The notes beneath the pieces were generated by a model that was not told the origin of the DNA, made no database searches, and saw only the letters and a program-made list of their open reading frames with translations. Source: Loripinus fragilis (Eukaryota > Mollusca > Bivalvia > Lucinida > Lucinidae). From it: a stretch of 64,000 nt of DNA. The translations under genes and the position numbers were made by a program. The stretch is taken from positions 15,312,687 through 15,376,686 of the forward strand of contig OZ026522.1 of NCBI GenBank assembly GCA_964019695.1, written 5' to 3'. How positions within the stretch are numbered: position 1 is the first letter of the stretch; every line of letters starts with the position of its first letter. Below are positions 1 to 10,399 of the stretch, piece by piece.

Positions 1-1195
1 CTCTTGATCTACATTGGAAAACTACAAGAACTACAAGAAATGATTGTTTTTTTTAATCTGTATAGCTTTATCCTAGACAATGATCTCTTATACAAGTCTC
101 AATCTGGTTTCTTACCACACCACTGACAGTTTTTTTTTATATCTTTCATAATATACGCCAAAATTTTGATAACAATATGTTTTCTTGTATGGTGTTCTGT
201 GATGTTTCAAAAGCATTTGACAGTCTGGCATAAAGGTAATTTGTTTAAGCCGAGACAAAATGGTATTGAGGGGAAACTTTTAGAGTGGTTAAATAGTTAT
301 TTAAGTCAAAGAAAGCAGAAAGTTTGTTTAAAATCAGGTATCTTAGGCTTAAAATCTATCTTTGCAGGGGTGCCTCAGGGATCAGTTCTTGGGCCTATTT
401 TATTCTTGGTGTATATTAATGATATAGCTTAACACCTTAGTTTTATAAGGCTGTTTGCAGATGATAGCTCACTTTTTCTATTCTCCAGCAGATATTGCTG
501 ACATAACTTGAATATTCAATCATGATCAATCATGATTTGCAGCTGTTGAAAATCTGGGCTAGACAATACAGTAGCCTTTTACATTTAATCCACTGAAAAC
601 CGAGGCCGTCTTATTTACCTGCCACATCTTGTTTAAGATAATAATACGTTTTGCTGAGTGTTACCATTAGTAGTACTGGGAAGTGGCACTCACATGTTGA
701 AAATATTGAAAATTTAGGAAGTAAAATCTAAGCAATAATGCGTAAACTCAAATAATATTATTCTATTAGTAGAAATGCTCTCAACGAGATGTATATATCC
801 TATTTGCTACCTGTTGTTGAGTATGCTCAGTGTTATGTGATGGATGCTCTGAACAAGACTCTCAAACACTTCAAAAGGTAGAAAATGAAGCAGCCGGCTT
901 TGTTACAGGATTAACCAGATCTGTATCATTAGAAAACCTGTACAAAGAATGTGGAGGGACAACTCTATCACAAAGAAGGCAACAACATAAACCCTCATTC
1001 ATGTATAATGTTAATGCTGGCATGGTGCCTTCATATATATTGAATTAAATCCCTCCACTAGTCAGTGAAATTTCAGATTATCCCTTGAGAAATAATAGGA
1101 ATATTTCAGAATCTTTTAACAGGACTAATATTTTACAGAAATCTTGTATTCCATCATACATTAGATTATGGAACACCCTTGAAGACGATTAAAAA
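1..1195 (+). pseudogene. Decayed non-LTR retrotransposon (LINE) reverse transcriptase, 5' end outside window
   Basis: This encoded a LINE reverse transcriptase. Readable blocks run in order: NDLLYKSQSGFLPHH (about 78-122), DVSKAF (about 200), a palm block with NGIEGKLLEWLNSYLSQR and VPQGSVLGP (262-400), YINDI (412-426), the catalytic FADD as RLFADDSSLF (about 450-478), then the C-terminal domain with TLSQRRQQH (about 830-1048) and a degenerate SCIPS-IRLWNTLEDD tail to about 1190. The gene is dead: the frame is lost near 220 after DVSKAFDS, an in-frame TAA at 430-432 sits between YINDIA and the FADD block, and frames change again between 480 and 830. No endonuclease domain is in the window. 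The palm motifs make the RT call firm; the clade (CR1/L2/Jockey-like) is not resolved. Confidence 0.88.
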
Positions 1196-1198
1196 AAC

Positions 1199-1560
1199 GT
1201 GTGTTTTGTCATTTTCCCAAATGTGTCATGGTCCACATCAGAATTAAGGGCGAGGTTGGCGCCTTGTAACTGGTTAAAGCCCTTCAGTAAAACATTTTAC
1301 TGGCCGTTCCAAGGCGGTACTTCTTTTGTGGATCATTTGTATTTTTTGTGTCTTTTGTTTCTCATGCTTTGGCGTCTGTTCATTGCTGCCTTGTGGTCAC
1401 CTGCTGTGAAAGGGCTGACCTCTTGGCTCTTGTTGGTGATGTTTATTGTATTTTTGTTACTTTCCCATGTGGAATCCTGGGTCAGGTGTGGTACTTGATT
1501 GTATCGTTTCCTGGTTGAATTCTTTTCTTAAATAATATTCTTCTTTGACAGTACCTTGAT
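1199..1560 (+). repeat. Dispersed repeat, also present at the window's right end
   Basis: The part from about 1400 (CTGACCTCTTGGCTCT, then TGTGGTACTTGATTGTATC) matches 63455-63545 in the same orientation with moderate divergence. A 99-aa open frame here shows no recognisable domain and is not conserved in the second copy, so I treat the segment as a repeat, not a gene. It directly follows the LINE remnant and could be unrelated to it. Confidence 0.55.
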
Positions 1561-2550
1561 GAAGACATAACCAGTAAAAATCAGATGTTTTTTTTGTATT
1601 AAACAGCTCATATTTTGCAAATTTATACATCCAGACATTTCTAGTAAAAGTTCCATGTTATGGAGAAGTTGGCTCTAGTACTCCTCAATAAGTAAATAAA
1701 TACTCAATTGGCATATACACACAGGTAGCACAGTGACCACTTACTTTTTTGTTGTTCAGAAGTGAAAGAGCACGTTTCTCAGTGCAAGCCATCTCCATTT
1801 AAATATTATTCATTTAATTCAGTATTTTTTCTTAAAACAGATTAAAAAGCAATGTAATGAAACAAAACGAGTAGTGGAATCTTATGACTGTAGACAAACA
1901 AGACGCAACCTTTTAAATTTTGATTTAATAAAATTCTAGTCATTTGTGATTTTTCAATTCCTAATAGCTATATGACTAGTAGGTTGATCGCAGTAATGAG
2001 AGTATTATCATTCTCAAGAATCAGAAGTAGCTGTTTCAATTTCAATCTTCAGATCTTAGTAATCTATTAAATGTTATCAGGGGCTGACTTGATTTAGCTG
2101 TTCTCTTTACTCCTTCCACTCCAAACAGAAGGAACATAAACCAAGTGCACTGGAATACCTGTGCTGGCGTGCGCCAGAGTAATCCATCTTCTGAGGTGGC
2201 GTAAATAGAACAGTCACGTGACGTTTTCTAAACCAAGATGACAAAGCACTGTCTACACTGTACTGAGATAATTTCTGTCTTTCCCAATAAATTCTGAAAG
2301 ATCTAATTATTCATATCGAAAAAATATGACCATTAGTAAAATGGATTGAAAGGACATGTATTTTGTCATTCTTTTTTCTTCTTAATCTTTGCAATCGCAA
2401 TGGGTTATTTTCACAATCCAAAACAGTAATCGCTTGAATTACTCTGGAGTACTTCGAAGTGCCCAGTTCAGCTTGTTTTAGATGGCTGTTCAGGCGTACT
2501 CCGTGTACTCTAAAATTGCTAAATCAAGTCGGCCCCTGGTAATAGAAAAG
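1561..2550. other. No gene seen; AT-rich spacer
   Basis: I see no coding exon, RNA gene or element ends here. The sequence is AT-rich with short homopolymer runs. Confidence 0.5.
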
Positions 2551-2554
2551 GTTT

Positions 2555-2930
2555 TCTTGCACTCCAGATATCTTACCCATGTTATCTCACCCAGGCTGTC
2601 ACGTGAGGGCTGTACATTGGTTGTATTTGAACTTATATCATGCATATGGTCGTTTAGTGACATCATTGTAATGTCAAAGTGACATCATCATGGGACATTG
2701 CATCTTAGCATTCAGGGACCTCTGTAAGCTTAATTTGAAAAAAAAGTCGATGGTGAGCAGGAAATAGAATCCAAGATTAGTGTGAGGATGGGCTACACAA
2801 ATCCGCCACTCGCAATCACCGTTTGCCATCACTTGACTAGCCTTGTGATGCCAAACGACGCTCATAATCCTTGGATCGGATTTTTCTGTCCCACTCTCAC
2901 ACTCATATATGATTTTTATAATTTTATTGA
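2555..2930 (-). mobile_element. Apex-hairpin MITE, copy H1 (inverted)
   Basis: Read on the minus strand this matches the copies at 17.97, 30.1 and 56.4 kb: a GTGTGAG-type lead-in, a stem containing CACCGTTTGGCATCAC-like sequence, then AAGTCCCTGAATGC and a GTCACGTGA / CTGGGTGAGATA tail. The hairpin is degenerate: the apex reads ACTAGCCTTGTG where other copies have CGAGGCTTGCCGAG, so it has lost pairing. This is an old copy. Confidence 0.7.
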
Positions 2931-3116
2931 AAGGATAGCATCTACGCATGGCGTTATCTGCAACATATTGGATGCTGTCCCTTTTGGCGAAGTTGGCTCT
3001 ACTTTTCCTAAACAATGTTCACTAAAAACTTAAAATTGAAAAAGGTATGTCCAAAAGTCAACGTGAAAAACATAAAGAGGCAAGATTTTGAACATGTTAA
3101 ATTCAATTGCTTAGGA

Positions 3117-3231
3117 TTCTGTCCGTTCTAAGGCGTTTTTTATGTTGTTGTTGATGATTATCTGTTTATTGTTAGTCCTATTGTTTGTGGGGGTTCTTTA
3201 TTTTGTTATGCAGTACTTAGTGTCCTTTCTA
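3117..3231 (+). repeat. Left half of dispersed repeat D, split by the Tc1-like element
   Basis: It begins TCCGTTCTAAGGCG and continues to GTCCTTTCTA at the Tc1-like insertion. The right half resumes at 4435-4575 (GCAATCATCTTGCTTAGGAA to TGTGTGATTGTGGTATT). An uninterrupted copy lies at 9155-9400, which shows that the element inserted into this repeat. Confidence 0.75.
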
Positions 3232-4434
3232 CACTGACCCAAAATGAAAACTTTACACTTTATTTCTTTGAATAGCTGTTTTGTTAGTATACATGCCGTT
3301 GTAAAATTTACGCACGATTATCAAGATTACGTCGCGGATAACGATTATGCAATTTTTTTTTATTCAAATCCAGGTCTATTCAAGCGTCAACGCCTGAAAA
3401 CCGTGATCCTTACGTTACACGTGCTCAGGAACAGGTGATTCACTAACAGCTTTAAAACTGACAAGAAACCATTTGCACCTGAGCGCTGATAATAAAAGTT
3501 AATTTATTTTTACAAAACGCTTGCCTTTAGTGACGGCACGTCATTCAAAAGATCCAAGAAACCAAGTTATTGGCGTGCCTAAGGCAGGGTCTACGGTTAA
3601 GGATATGGCGCATCATTTTGGCTGCTCTTTACAGACTATTCATGATCTCATGGACCAGTACAACAGTTCTGCGTCTGTCAGAGTGCGTGCAAGACCTGGC
3701 CGCGCACATGTGACAACGTTACGTCCTTATCGCGTTACACGTTAGCTCACCCACGCAACCGTTTCAACCAGCAACCATTATTGCTCGGCCTTTACTTGGT
3801 TCATGCACAAAAGATCATAAATCATGTCATACAAAATAACGGACCTGGCATTTTTCAGCATGACACTGCAAGGCTTCACACAACGCGTAAATAACCACAC
3901 AATACCATGCACAAAATAAACGTCAACGTCTTCCACTGACCTGCTTTATCCCCAGTCATGAACCCCATAGGACACGTATAGGATGAATTGGGTTGGAGGG
4001 TCAGGTCCAATCATCAAATGAATGCGATAAATGACTCCAATACGCACCTCTGTTAGAATGACAAAAGTATCCCTAACGTGCTCATACAACGTTACGTAAA
4101 TTCAATGAGGCGACGTATTCTGCTAAGCATTCGTAAAAATAGAGGTCACACTGGTTACCGATAATCTTTTTATCATCACTTACAGCACGCAGTCAGTGAT
4201 TTCTTGTTTCAAATGCTGTGTGACTGTTTTATGTTTCTTTAGAATTTCATTTTGATCCCTCTGAACTGAATTCTTCATAGAAATTATGCAATTTATGATT
4301 TCCATTCAATATTTTTTCAGAGACATCAATAAGGCATTGGAGAATCGATGACAGAAAAAAATAACCCCGAAATTAATTTATAATCAAAATATACACTTTT
4401 GAATACTATGCAAAGTTTTCATTTTGGGTCAGCG
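3232..4434 (+). mobile_element. Tc1-like DNA transposon, non-autonomous by decay
   Basis: The ends are imperfect terminal inverted repeats: CACTGACCCAAAATGAAAAC at the left, and its complement ending GTTTTCATTTTGGGTCAGCG at the right, about 24 bp with one or two mismatches. TA dinucleotides flank both ends (3230-3231 and 4435-4436), the Tc1/mariner target-site signature. The paralogous repeat at 9155-9400 preserves an empty site, GTCCTTTCTAGTTTTGCAG near 9240, which fixes the junctions. At about 1.2 kb the element is short for a Tc1 element, and it contains a broken transposase. Confidence 0.92.
3515..4165 (+). pseudogene. Tc1-like transposase pseudogene
   Basis: The N-terminal helix-turn-helix region is clear: GSTVKDMAHHFGCSLQTIHD, then a basic linker ending RARPGRAHVTTLRPYR (3521-3740). 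Downstream, in changing frames, lie fragments of the catalytic domain: QHDTARLHTTR near 3857-3889 (second catalytic Asp kept), SPVMNPIGHV near 3950-3980 and YVNSMRRRILLSIRKNRGHTGY near 4094-4160. The family reads SPDxNPIEHVW at the second site, so both the Asp and the catalytic Glu (here Gly) are lost, the Trp codon is TAG, and a TAA follows the second catalytic Asp block. The original protein would have been about 340 aa. It cannot be active. Confidence 0.9.
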
Positions 4435-4575
4435 TACTTTAAATTTGCAATCATCTTGCTTAGGAAGAGAGATCTGGCTGCTAAATACTTTTCTTGCGGC
4501 TGCTAGTATTCTATGGCTCTTCCCCACGGTGTCGTCGGGTGGCTAGCAGTGTGTGATTGTGGTATTATTTACTTT
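4435..4575 (+). repeat. Right half of dispersed repeat D
   Basis: It continues the repeat interrupted by the Tc1-like element: CAATCATCTTGCTTAGGAAG, GGCTCTTCCCCACGG and GTGTGTGATTGTGGTATT align with 9258-9380. Confidence 0.7.
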
Positions 4576-4780
4576 TATATTCGAGTTACTGCTGACATCG
4601 TCCCTGTAAAAGTAGTAAGTATCAGCGTATATGTCAGCGTCTAAAAGGTCTAACACTGAAAGTCTGCATATTCTTCTTTACATTGGAAATCCTGCCCATG
4701 GACTTAATGTTTCACATGGGACAAAAATGGATTTTGATTGTAATTTAAATAATAACCAGAAAGTTTTATGTTATCTGAAA

Positions 4781-4975
4781 CACGCAGTGGCTCAGTGGTA
4801 GATTGCTTAACTCGAGACCGAGGGGCCGCGGATTCCAGCCTTACCGGAGTCACTGCGTTGTGGTCATTGGGCAAGACACATTTATCTTAGCTTAGTACTG
4901 GTTCAACGCAGGAAGACCTGTCCCTGTTTAACTGAAAGATTGTTGATGGGACGTTAAGAATCAAATCAAACAAAA
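4781..4975 (+). mobile_element. tRNA-derived SINE (copy 1)
   Basis: The head resembles a tRNA gene. The A box TGGCTCAGTGG is intact at 4788-4798, while the B box (GGATTCCAGCC, 4830-4840) has lost the GGTTCGA core. The body, with GTCACTGCGTTGTGGTCATT, TACTGGTTCAAC and CCCTGTTTAACTGAAAGATT, and the AATCAAATCAAAC tail match six other copies in this window. It would have been transcribed by RNA polymerase III and mobilised by a LINE. Confidence 0.88.
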
Positions 4976-5224
4976 TCTGGGACAAATTCACGGAGCACGT
5001 GGTAATGATGAGCATTAATGTTCGTACGTTCCACGCTGAAAACATGCACATGTATGACTATTGTGCAAACAGTTTAAACACTGATCAGGATATAAACATT
5101 GTGTCGTTTAGTTATGTCTTTGTTTAACCTTTGAGCAAGAAGTGTAGTTTCAAATGCGAAGCCTGGTCAGATATTCATCGCATTTGGTAATCACTCTCTA
5201 GAACATGTAGAAACTAAAATATCT

Positions 5225-5670
5225 AAAATTTAAAGCTCAGGCTAGTCTTTGCATTTGTGCAGGCTTGTTTTAGCCTTATTTTGTCACAAACCGCAAAGAC
5301 AAGTTTTCTTTCGTCGAGAACGCTTACGGGCCTCGACGCGAGAAAGCATGGCTTTGTTGCATGCGAACGACAAAGGCGCAGACCAGTCTGCGCAAAGGCG
5401 CATTCTGATCATCGCCTTTCTGGAGTTTATTGTGGATTGTTAAGCCTTATTTTGCCACCAGCCCGGAATACCACTAATGGGCTTCGACGCGAGAAAGCCT
5501 GACTTTGTTACAATACCAACAACAAAGGCGCAGACCAGTCTGCGCATGAGCGCAGTCTGATCAGCGCCTTTATTGTTCGCTCTCTAAAAAGTATAATTCC
5601 TAAACGTGTTACACGCCAACTTTCAATATCCCAGCTAATCTCTGTAGCTTAGTAGCTTGAATTGGTTATA
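5225..5670. mobile_element. Palindromic MITE family A, two overlapping or nested copies
   Basis: CTCGACGCGAGAAAGC occurs twice (about 5333 and 5484), each followed by AAAGGCGCAGACCAGTCTGCGC, a short palindromic core, and GATCA-GCGCCTTT. The distal part TATAATTCCTAAAC ... CTAATCTCTGTAGCT is the family's usual second half. A short direct match (AGCCTTATTTTG) precedes each copy. No coding sequence is present. Confidence 0.7.
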
Positions 5671-6136
5671 TCGCATATGCGCAGAATCCTTCTTTAAATG
5701 CCTATACTGAAGCATCCAGCAAGGCTACAGGTCTGAATTTCGATCTGAGTCTTCATCTACTTCTCTTAATTATGTATGCGAGCAGCAAATACTCTGGAGA
5801 GACTGCGCGAATGGGCAGGCTCGCCTTAGCATTCGTTGTTCGCATATGCGATAAGTGCCGAAAATTAATGAGCTGGTACAAATTGTTAGAGGTTTACAAA
5901 CTAACTCTAACATAATACCTTTCACCCATCATGCTAATATTATTATTATTATTAATATTATTTTTAAGGCTTACCGTTCCGTGTATTTTTAAATAAAAAC
6001 TATCTTAAATGGATTAGATACTTATTATTGTTAAAGCTTATAGGTCCACGACGCCGTGAAATGTACACAATAATTTTTAACTTTTGAACAACATAAAAAC
6101 AAAAGAAAATACGAAATGTAGTGTAGTCATTGCTTA
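5671..6136. other. No gene; decayed MITE sequence
   Basis: It holds a degraded palindromic piece (GAGACTGCGCGAATGGGCAG near 5800) and a TTATTATTATTATTAATATT run near 5940. I see no gene. Confidence 0.5.
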
Positions 6137-6364
6137 TTAACCCATATAAGCCTATAGCGCCCTTTTTGTGGGACAACAGAAAATAGTGCAAAACCAGATC
6201 AGACGCCGCAAAACGCGGCGTCTGATCAGGTTCTCCACTGTTTGCAAACAGAAGTTTCTTTTAAATTTGAATAAAAATGAAAAAATACCACTCAACAACC
6301 CTAAAAACGGAAATGGACTGGTCCAAGTGATAGGAGGGGGAAATTCCATTCGGCATAAATGGAC
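6137..6364. mobile_element. MITE family C (copy 1)
   Basis: The ends are inverted: TTAACCCATATAAGCCTA at the left and CGGCATAAATGG at the right. The core is an almost perfect hairpin, GATCAGACGCCGC / GCGGCGTCTGATC, followed by CCACTGTTTGCAAAC. The family's second copy is at 23885-24104. Open frames on both strands here are products of the palindrome. Confidence 0.75.
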
Positions 6365-6431
6365 CATTTAAAGCATCTCAACATGCACGTCATCAAAACA
6401 ACGTTGCAACGACGTCGATGCAGCGTAATGA

Positions 6432-7668
6432 CGTCACTTAGACGCACAGGAACTTGTCGCAAACTTTTTTCATGAAAAAGTAGGCGTGTGTATCTGTAAA
6501 CATAGACAAGGACTGTAACGTAAGTTGTTAGGGTACCCTGTTTGACTCATCAAAACAGCCCGAAAACTCAACTTTTTAAGCAAAACTATAGTGCCCCGGG
6601 TTCAAGAGAAACTAGCCTGTCTAACGATACCAACCGTTTGTTCCTACTTTGAATAAGTCCTATGAAATAATCAAGAACAGCTCGGATTTTAGCGTCTGCT
6701 TGAAGCTCGTTCGTTTGCACTTTCCTCTGGAGACTGTTAAAAACACAGTTCAATAGCTTTTTCCTGATCTCGAACGATGATATGCCGCTAAATGTGGTAA
6801 GTCCTGGTTTTCAATAACTTTTTCCTACATGCAGTCGTCAAAATCTTGAGAATTTATTCCAAATGAAAGCCAATCGGCGACTTTTTCAAAGAAATTACGC
6901 CGACCTTTTCTACCTGCACTCCATGTTTGCAAAAGCTCAGCTCTGAAAATTTCGCGATCACTGATTGGTTAATGCTAAGCCGAGGTTACAAATACGTCAC
7001 ATGGAAAAGGCAAAATCCGTTGGGAAAATCCCCATATTGACGTGGCGTATTTTCGGAGTGCTTCAGTTTACACCATTACACTCAATAGATTGCATTACTT
7101 CCCTTGATATAAAATCGCAAAATCATACCATGTCGATGACGTCACAGGACTATATAGTGAATGGGATTTCCGAAAACATGGAGGTCGGATAGAAAAAGGT
7201 TGGCGTAATTTCTGTAAAAGTCGCCGTTTGGCTTTCATTTGGAATAAATTCTCAAGAACTTGGTGACTGCATATAGAAAAAAACTTTTGAAAACCTTGAC
7301 TTATCACTTTGAATCGGCATCTCTTTGATGAAAGTCAGAAAAGAACGATTGAACTGTGTTTTTACCATCTCCAGAGGAAAGTGCAAACGAACGAGTTTCA
7401 AGAAGACGCTAAAATCCAAGCTGTTCTTGATTATTTCATGGGACTTACTCAACGAAAGAACAAAAGGTTGGTATCGTTAGACAGATTTGTTTCTCTTGAA
7501 GCCAGGACGCTATAAGTTTGCTCATATAAGTTGAGTTTTCCGACTGTTTTGATTAGTCATATAGGGTACCCCCACAACAACCGTTACAGTCCTTCTCTAT
7601 AAAAGTAAATATAGGCCTACATTTTCTATTCTAAGGGCTTGTGACAAGTTCCTGTGCTTAGACGTTAA
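6432..7668. mobile_element. Foldback element with ~0.5 kb inverted arms
   Basis: The left arm (about 6432-6928) and right arm (about 7173-7668) are inverted copies with roughly four in five positions matching by eye. Paired landmarks include CACAGGAACTTGTC with GACAAGTTCCTGTG, GGGTACC near 6531 with GGGTACC near 7565, TTGCACTTTCCTCTGGAGA with its complement near 7372, and TTGAGAATTTATTCCAAATG with its complement near 7240. The 244-bp spacer holds no coding frame of note. No transposase is seen, so it is either a long-TIR non-autonomous element or a segmental inverted duplication. The small ORFs in the arms are not genes. Confidence 0.8.
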
Positions 7669-8065
7669 TATAACATTCTTGCATAGATATCTATTCGTAT
7701 AGCTGTTTACACCCATTGTCAAATGAACGAAAATCCATGTTCAAATCAGGAGATTCACGTGATGTTTGAACATGGGTCTGAACTTGAAAATACTTAAACT
7801 GAGCCCTTCATTATTATACAGAAAGCGTTGCGGACCAGACTGACCATTTCGCGGATGTTTTTGTTCACGAAAACGTCGCATACGGTTATGACGTTGTGAC
7901 GACGTTGTGACGTTCGAAAGTACACAACCGACGCCTTTTTGTTTATAGAAATCCAGTGTAAGAAAATGGACAATTTAATGTTTTAGCAGCGCTTTCAGTG
8001 CGAATTGGGCTGGAATAAGGTAAAATATGCAAGAATAACGATCACACATGTTTGTTTCATTGCAT
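7669..8065. other. No gene; short GACGTTGTGAC tandem
   Basis: A small direct repeat GACGTTGTGAC-GACGTTGTGAC lies near 7890-7912. Nothing else is recognised. Confidence 0.45.
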
Positions 8066-8975
8066 TACGAGGGTCATCCAATAAAGAATAAGACTTTTCT
8101 ATAGCGCACTGAATTTACATGCTAGGCTTATGAAATCTTGTTCAAAGCTAGCACATCTTTTTGGCTGTTCACGTGTACCATATTTGACGTGTTACGTAGT
8201 TCCAACTGTTGTTGCAAGGCAACATTAGAAGACTAGGCAAACATCCGTGGCCGGCTCAGTATAGATGGTCACCATGGCAACAGATTAAGATGTATACTTT
8301 ATTTTTCTACTAGTGCTTATATATGCTCATGCACTCAGTCTATAACCAATAGGGTAATGTAATGTTCTGGAGTTTTGAGCTGTTACCATGGAAACAAAGC
8401 TTAAAAAATCAAGATTTTAAGAACTTTCGCTAACCTCGTGACTTTAAAAGTTAATATCAAATAGTCGAATGCAATCAAAGTAAACAGGGTTCTGTTTATG
8501 TATACTTAATAACAATCAGCTACACATAACCATACATTTTGTATGGTATCCTTCTCTTATATAGTTACCATGGCAACGCAAAGTAATGTGTTTATCAAAA
8601 ATCGAGTAAATTGGTTGCTAGGCAACCAAAATAAAAAATATGCATATTTAGTTCTTCTTTTATAACATTTTATGTAACACTAAGATTGTTCAGCAGAATA
8701 ATTGATATCAAGAGGTTTAATGATATCAATGTTCGAAAATAAAAGACTTTGAAAGATGGTGGGTATGCAAAAAATAATATAAACGTGGCCATGAGCCTTC
8801 AAGCCCTTCCGCAAAACATTCCGTTACTATGGCAACTGATCAATCACAAATATATTGTTTCTATTTCTGAATTGCCAAGATGTCATACTATTATTATGGT
8901 GAATTTTAACTAAATGCACACACAGGTTTTTATACTATGAAGAAAGTCTCATTCTTTATTGGATGACCCTCGTAA
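8066..8975. mobile_element. Mariner-ended MITE (910 bp) with TACGAGGGTCATCC termini
   Basis: The two ends form a 29-bp inverted repeat with one mismatch: TACGAGGGTCATCCAATAAA at the left and its complement ending TTTATTGGATGACCCTCGTA at the right. TA at each outer edge fits a Tc1/mariner-type insertion, and ACGAGGGTC-type ends are familiar from mariner elements. No transposase frame is present. The interior carries six RFX-like palindromes (see the regulatory entry). Confidence 0.85.
8211..8836. promoter_or_regulatory. Cluster of six RFX/X-box-like palindromes inside the MITE
   Basis: Six near-palindromes of the GTTNCC-N(0-3)-GGNAAC type occur at 8211-8223 (GTTGCAAGGCAAC), 8268-8281 (GTCACCATGGCAAC), 8382-8395 (GTTACCATGGAAAC), 8564-8577 (GTTACCATGGCAAC), 8614-8626 (GTTGCTAGGCAAC) and 8823-8836 (GTTACTATGGCAAC). 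The consensus bound by metazoan RFX factors is GTNRCC-N(0-3)-RGYAAC. That these sites function is an inference; their presence and spacing are direct observations. Confidence 0.6.
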
Positions 8976-8979
8976 CACT

Positions 8980-9056
8980 TGCCGGGTCCCTCGGATGATG
9001 TTGAACACTCGGCCTATTGGCCTCGTGTTCAAACAGCATCCTCGGGACCCGGCAAA
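8980..9056. repeat. Strong hairpin abutting the mariner-type MITE
   Basis: The left arm, about 30 bp starting TTGCCGGGTCCC, pairs with the right arm ending GGGACCCGGCAA around a 16-base loop. It begins four bases after the MITE's right end. No terminator or gene is associated with it; it is probably another small palindromic element. Confidence 0.65.
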
Positions 9057-9154
9057 TGTTAATGCATGAAAAAACATGTGTGATCCCTATATTGTTTTAA
9101 GGTTTGTGTCTACTGGGATCGGCCTCGTCACGAGAAAGCCATGTGGCTTAGGCT

Positions 9155-9400
9155 ACTCTCCGTTCTAAGGCGAAGGTTCTGTTGCTGTTTTATCAAGTTA
9201 ATTGTTAAATGTTCCATGTTTTGTTGTGCATTGCTTCGAGTCCTTTCTAGTTTTGCAGTCATCTTGGTAGGGAAGAAAGAGCTGGTTGCTTTACTTTGTC
9301 ATCCTGGTGTCTTGGTTTAGTTGTTGTCAGTCTGTGGCTCTTCCTCGTGGGCTGGTCCGCTGTGTGTGATTGTGGTATTTCCTGATCATACTCATTTGCC
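9155..9400 (+). repeat. Dispersed repeat D, uninterrupted copy
   Basis: It runs CTCCGTTCTAAGGCG ... GTCCTTTCTAGTTTTGCAG ... GTGTGTGATTGTGGTATTTC. It matches the two halves flanking the Tc1-like element at 3232-4434, and a partial copy lies at 42520-42660. No coding potential is seen. Confidence 0.7.
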
Positions 9401-10073
9401 TTTTTAATACATATGAATAACAAGGGCAGAGACCAGATTGCACATTCACGCAGTCTGATAATTGCCACTTTGATACATGTACCACCTGAGCGGAAGTCTC
9501 ATGGGTGAACCAATAGTATACAAATATCCAAACATCTCCTCTAAAACCACTGGACCAAATGAACTCAAATTTCAAATGGATACCCCTAAGGATAGAGGCA
9601 CGAAAATTGGTTAAAGTGGTTCATAAGACCAAGCCGGCCGCCCATTTATAGTAAATTCCTTACAACCAGGCAACCGCCAAGTTAGCATTTCTTTCCAATG
9701 AAACATCTAAAGAGAAGCTGTCAATGATATAAAATTGGCGATCTATTATTGTCATCTAGGTGCATACCAAACTTCACAAAACTTGTTTATTTCTATATGC
9801 TCATTAAAAGTAGTTGAAAAGTTTTTGAAACCCTGTTTTATGGTGAAAACACTCTTTTATTGAATGGACATATGTTGTAGGTGCACATTGGAACTGCCTC
9901 TATTAGGCAATGCCAATGTGTACCAACAACATACGTTAATGAAATTAAGGAAACCTTTTTTTAAATCTACACTAAACAAATATCATGTCCATTGGCTTTC
10001 CTCTTTAAAATACCTGTCACTATATGGCAAATTGTTGATATTTACATGACAGATATATCAACAAATTTGATTT
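9401..10073. repeat. No gene; small hairpin at 9868-9932
   Basis: GTTGTAGGTGCACATTGG pairs with CCAATGTGTACCAACAAC around a short inner stem, forming a hairpin of about 65 bp. The rest is unassigned AT-rich sequence. TTTATT at 9856-9861 reads AATAAA on the minus strand, a possible distal poly(A) signal for the GT92 gene. Confidence 0.45.
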
Positions 10074-10187
10074 CACGAAATACTCGCTAATTCGAAATAA
10101 ATATGGGGCCCACTAGATTCAGAGACTAGGACCTTTTCATGATCTATTTTACTAATTGTCTATAATAACATATGTTTTGGGTGCGTA
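10074..10187 (+). repeat. Dispersed repeat pair with 38512-38640
   Basis: ATACTCGCTAATTCGAAATA ... AATAACATATGTTTTGGGTG aligns, same strand, with the sequence at 38512-38640 over about 120 bp. Confidence 0.6.
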
Positions 10188-10399
10188 TTTGGGTCTCCTC
10201 GAGAAAAACCTTGACTTTGGTGCAATTGAACAACAAAGGTGCAGGCCCGCAAGCTGATCAGCGCTTTTGTTATTCGCTATCTGGTTAGTATAATTGCTTA
10301 ATTTGTCAAGTATAATTATTTAATGTTCTGACTGGTCTCTGTAGCGGAGCACTACCTGGTCGCAAATCCTAAAGACATGGTTTCTCACATCGAGGCTCA
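10188..10399. mobile_element. MITE family A copy ending in the GT92 stop codon
   Basis: The left end TGGGTCTCCTCGAGAAAAAC and the right end (reading minus, TGAGCCTCGATGTGAGAAAC) are inverted copies of the family end, seen elsewhere as TGGGCCTCGTCGCGAGAAAA. The interior has the diagnostic CTGATCAGCGCTTTTGTTAT and CTCTGTAGC segments. Its right edge coincides with the TGA stop of the GT92 gene. TTTAAT at 10319-10324 reads ATTAAA on the gene strand and could serve as a poly(A) signal. Confidence 0.75.

Noticed and set aside
1199..1498. 99-aa hydrophobic frame after the LINE
   Set aside because: The homologous repeat at 63430-63600 does not preserve the frame.
7309..7515. 68-aa frame in the foldback right arm
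   Set aside because: The equivalent frame in the left arm is disrupted and no domain is recognisable.
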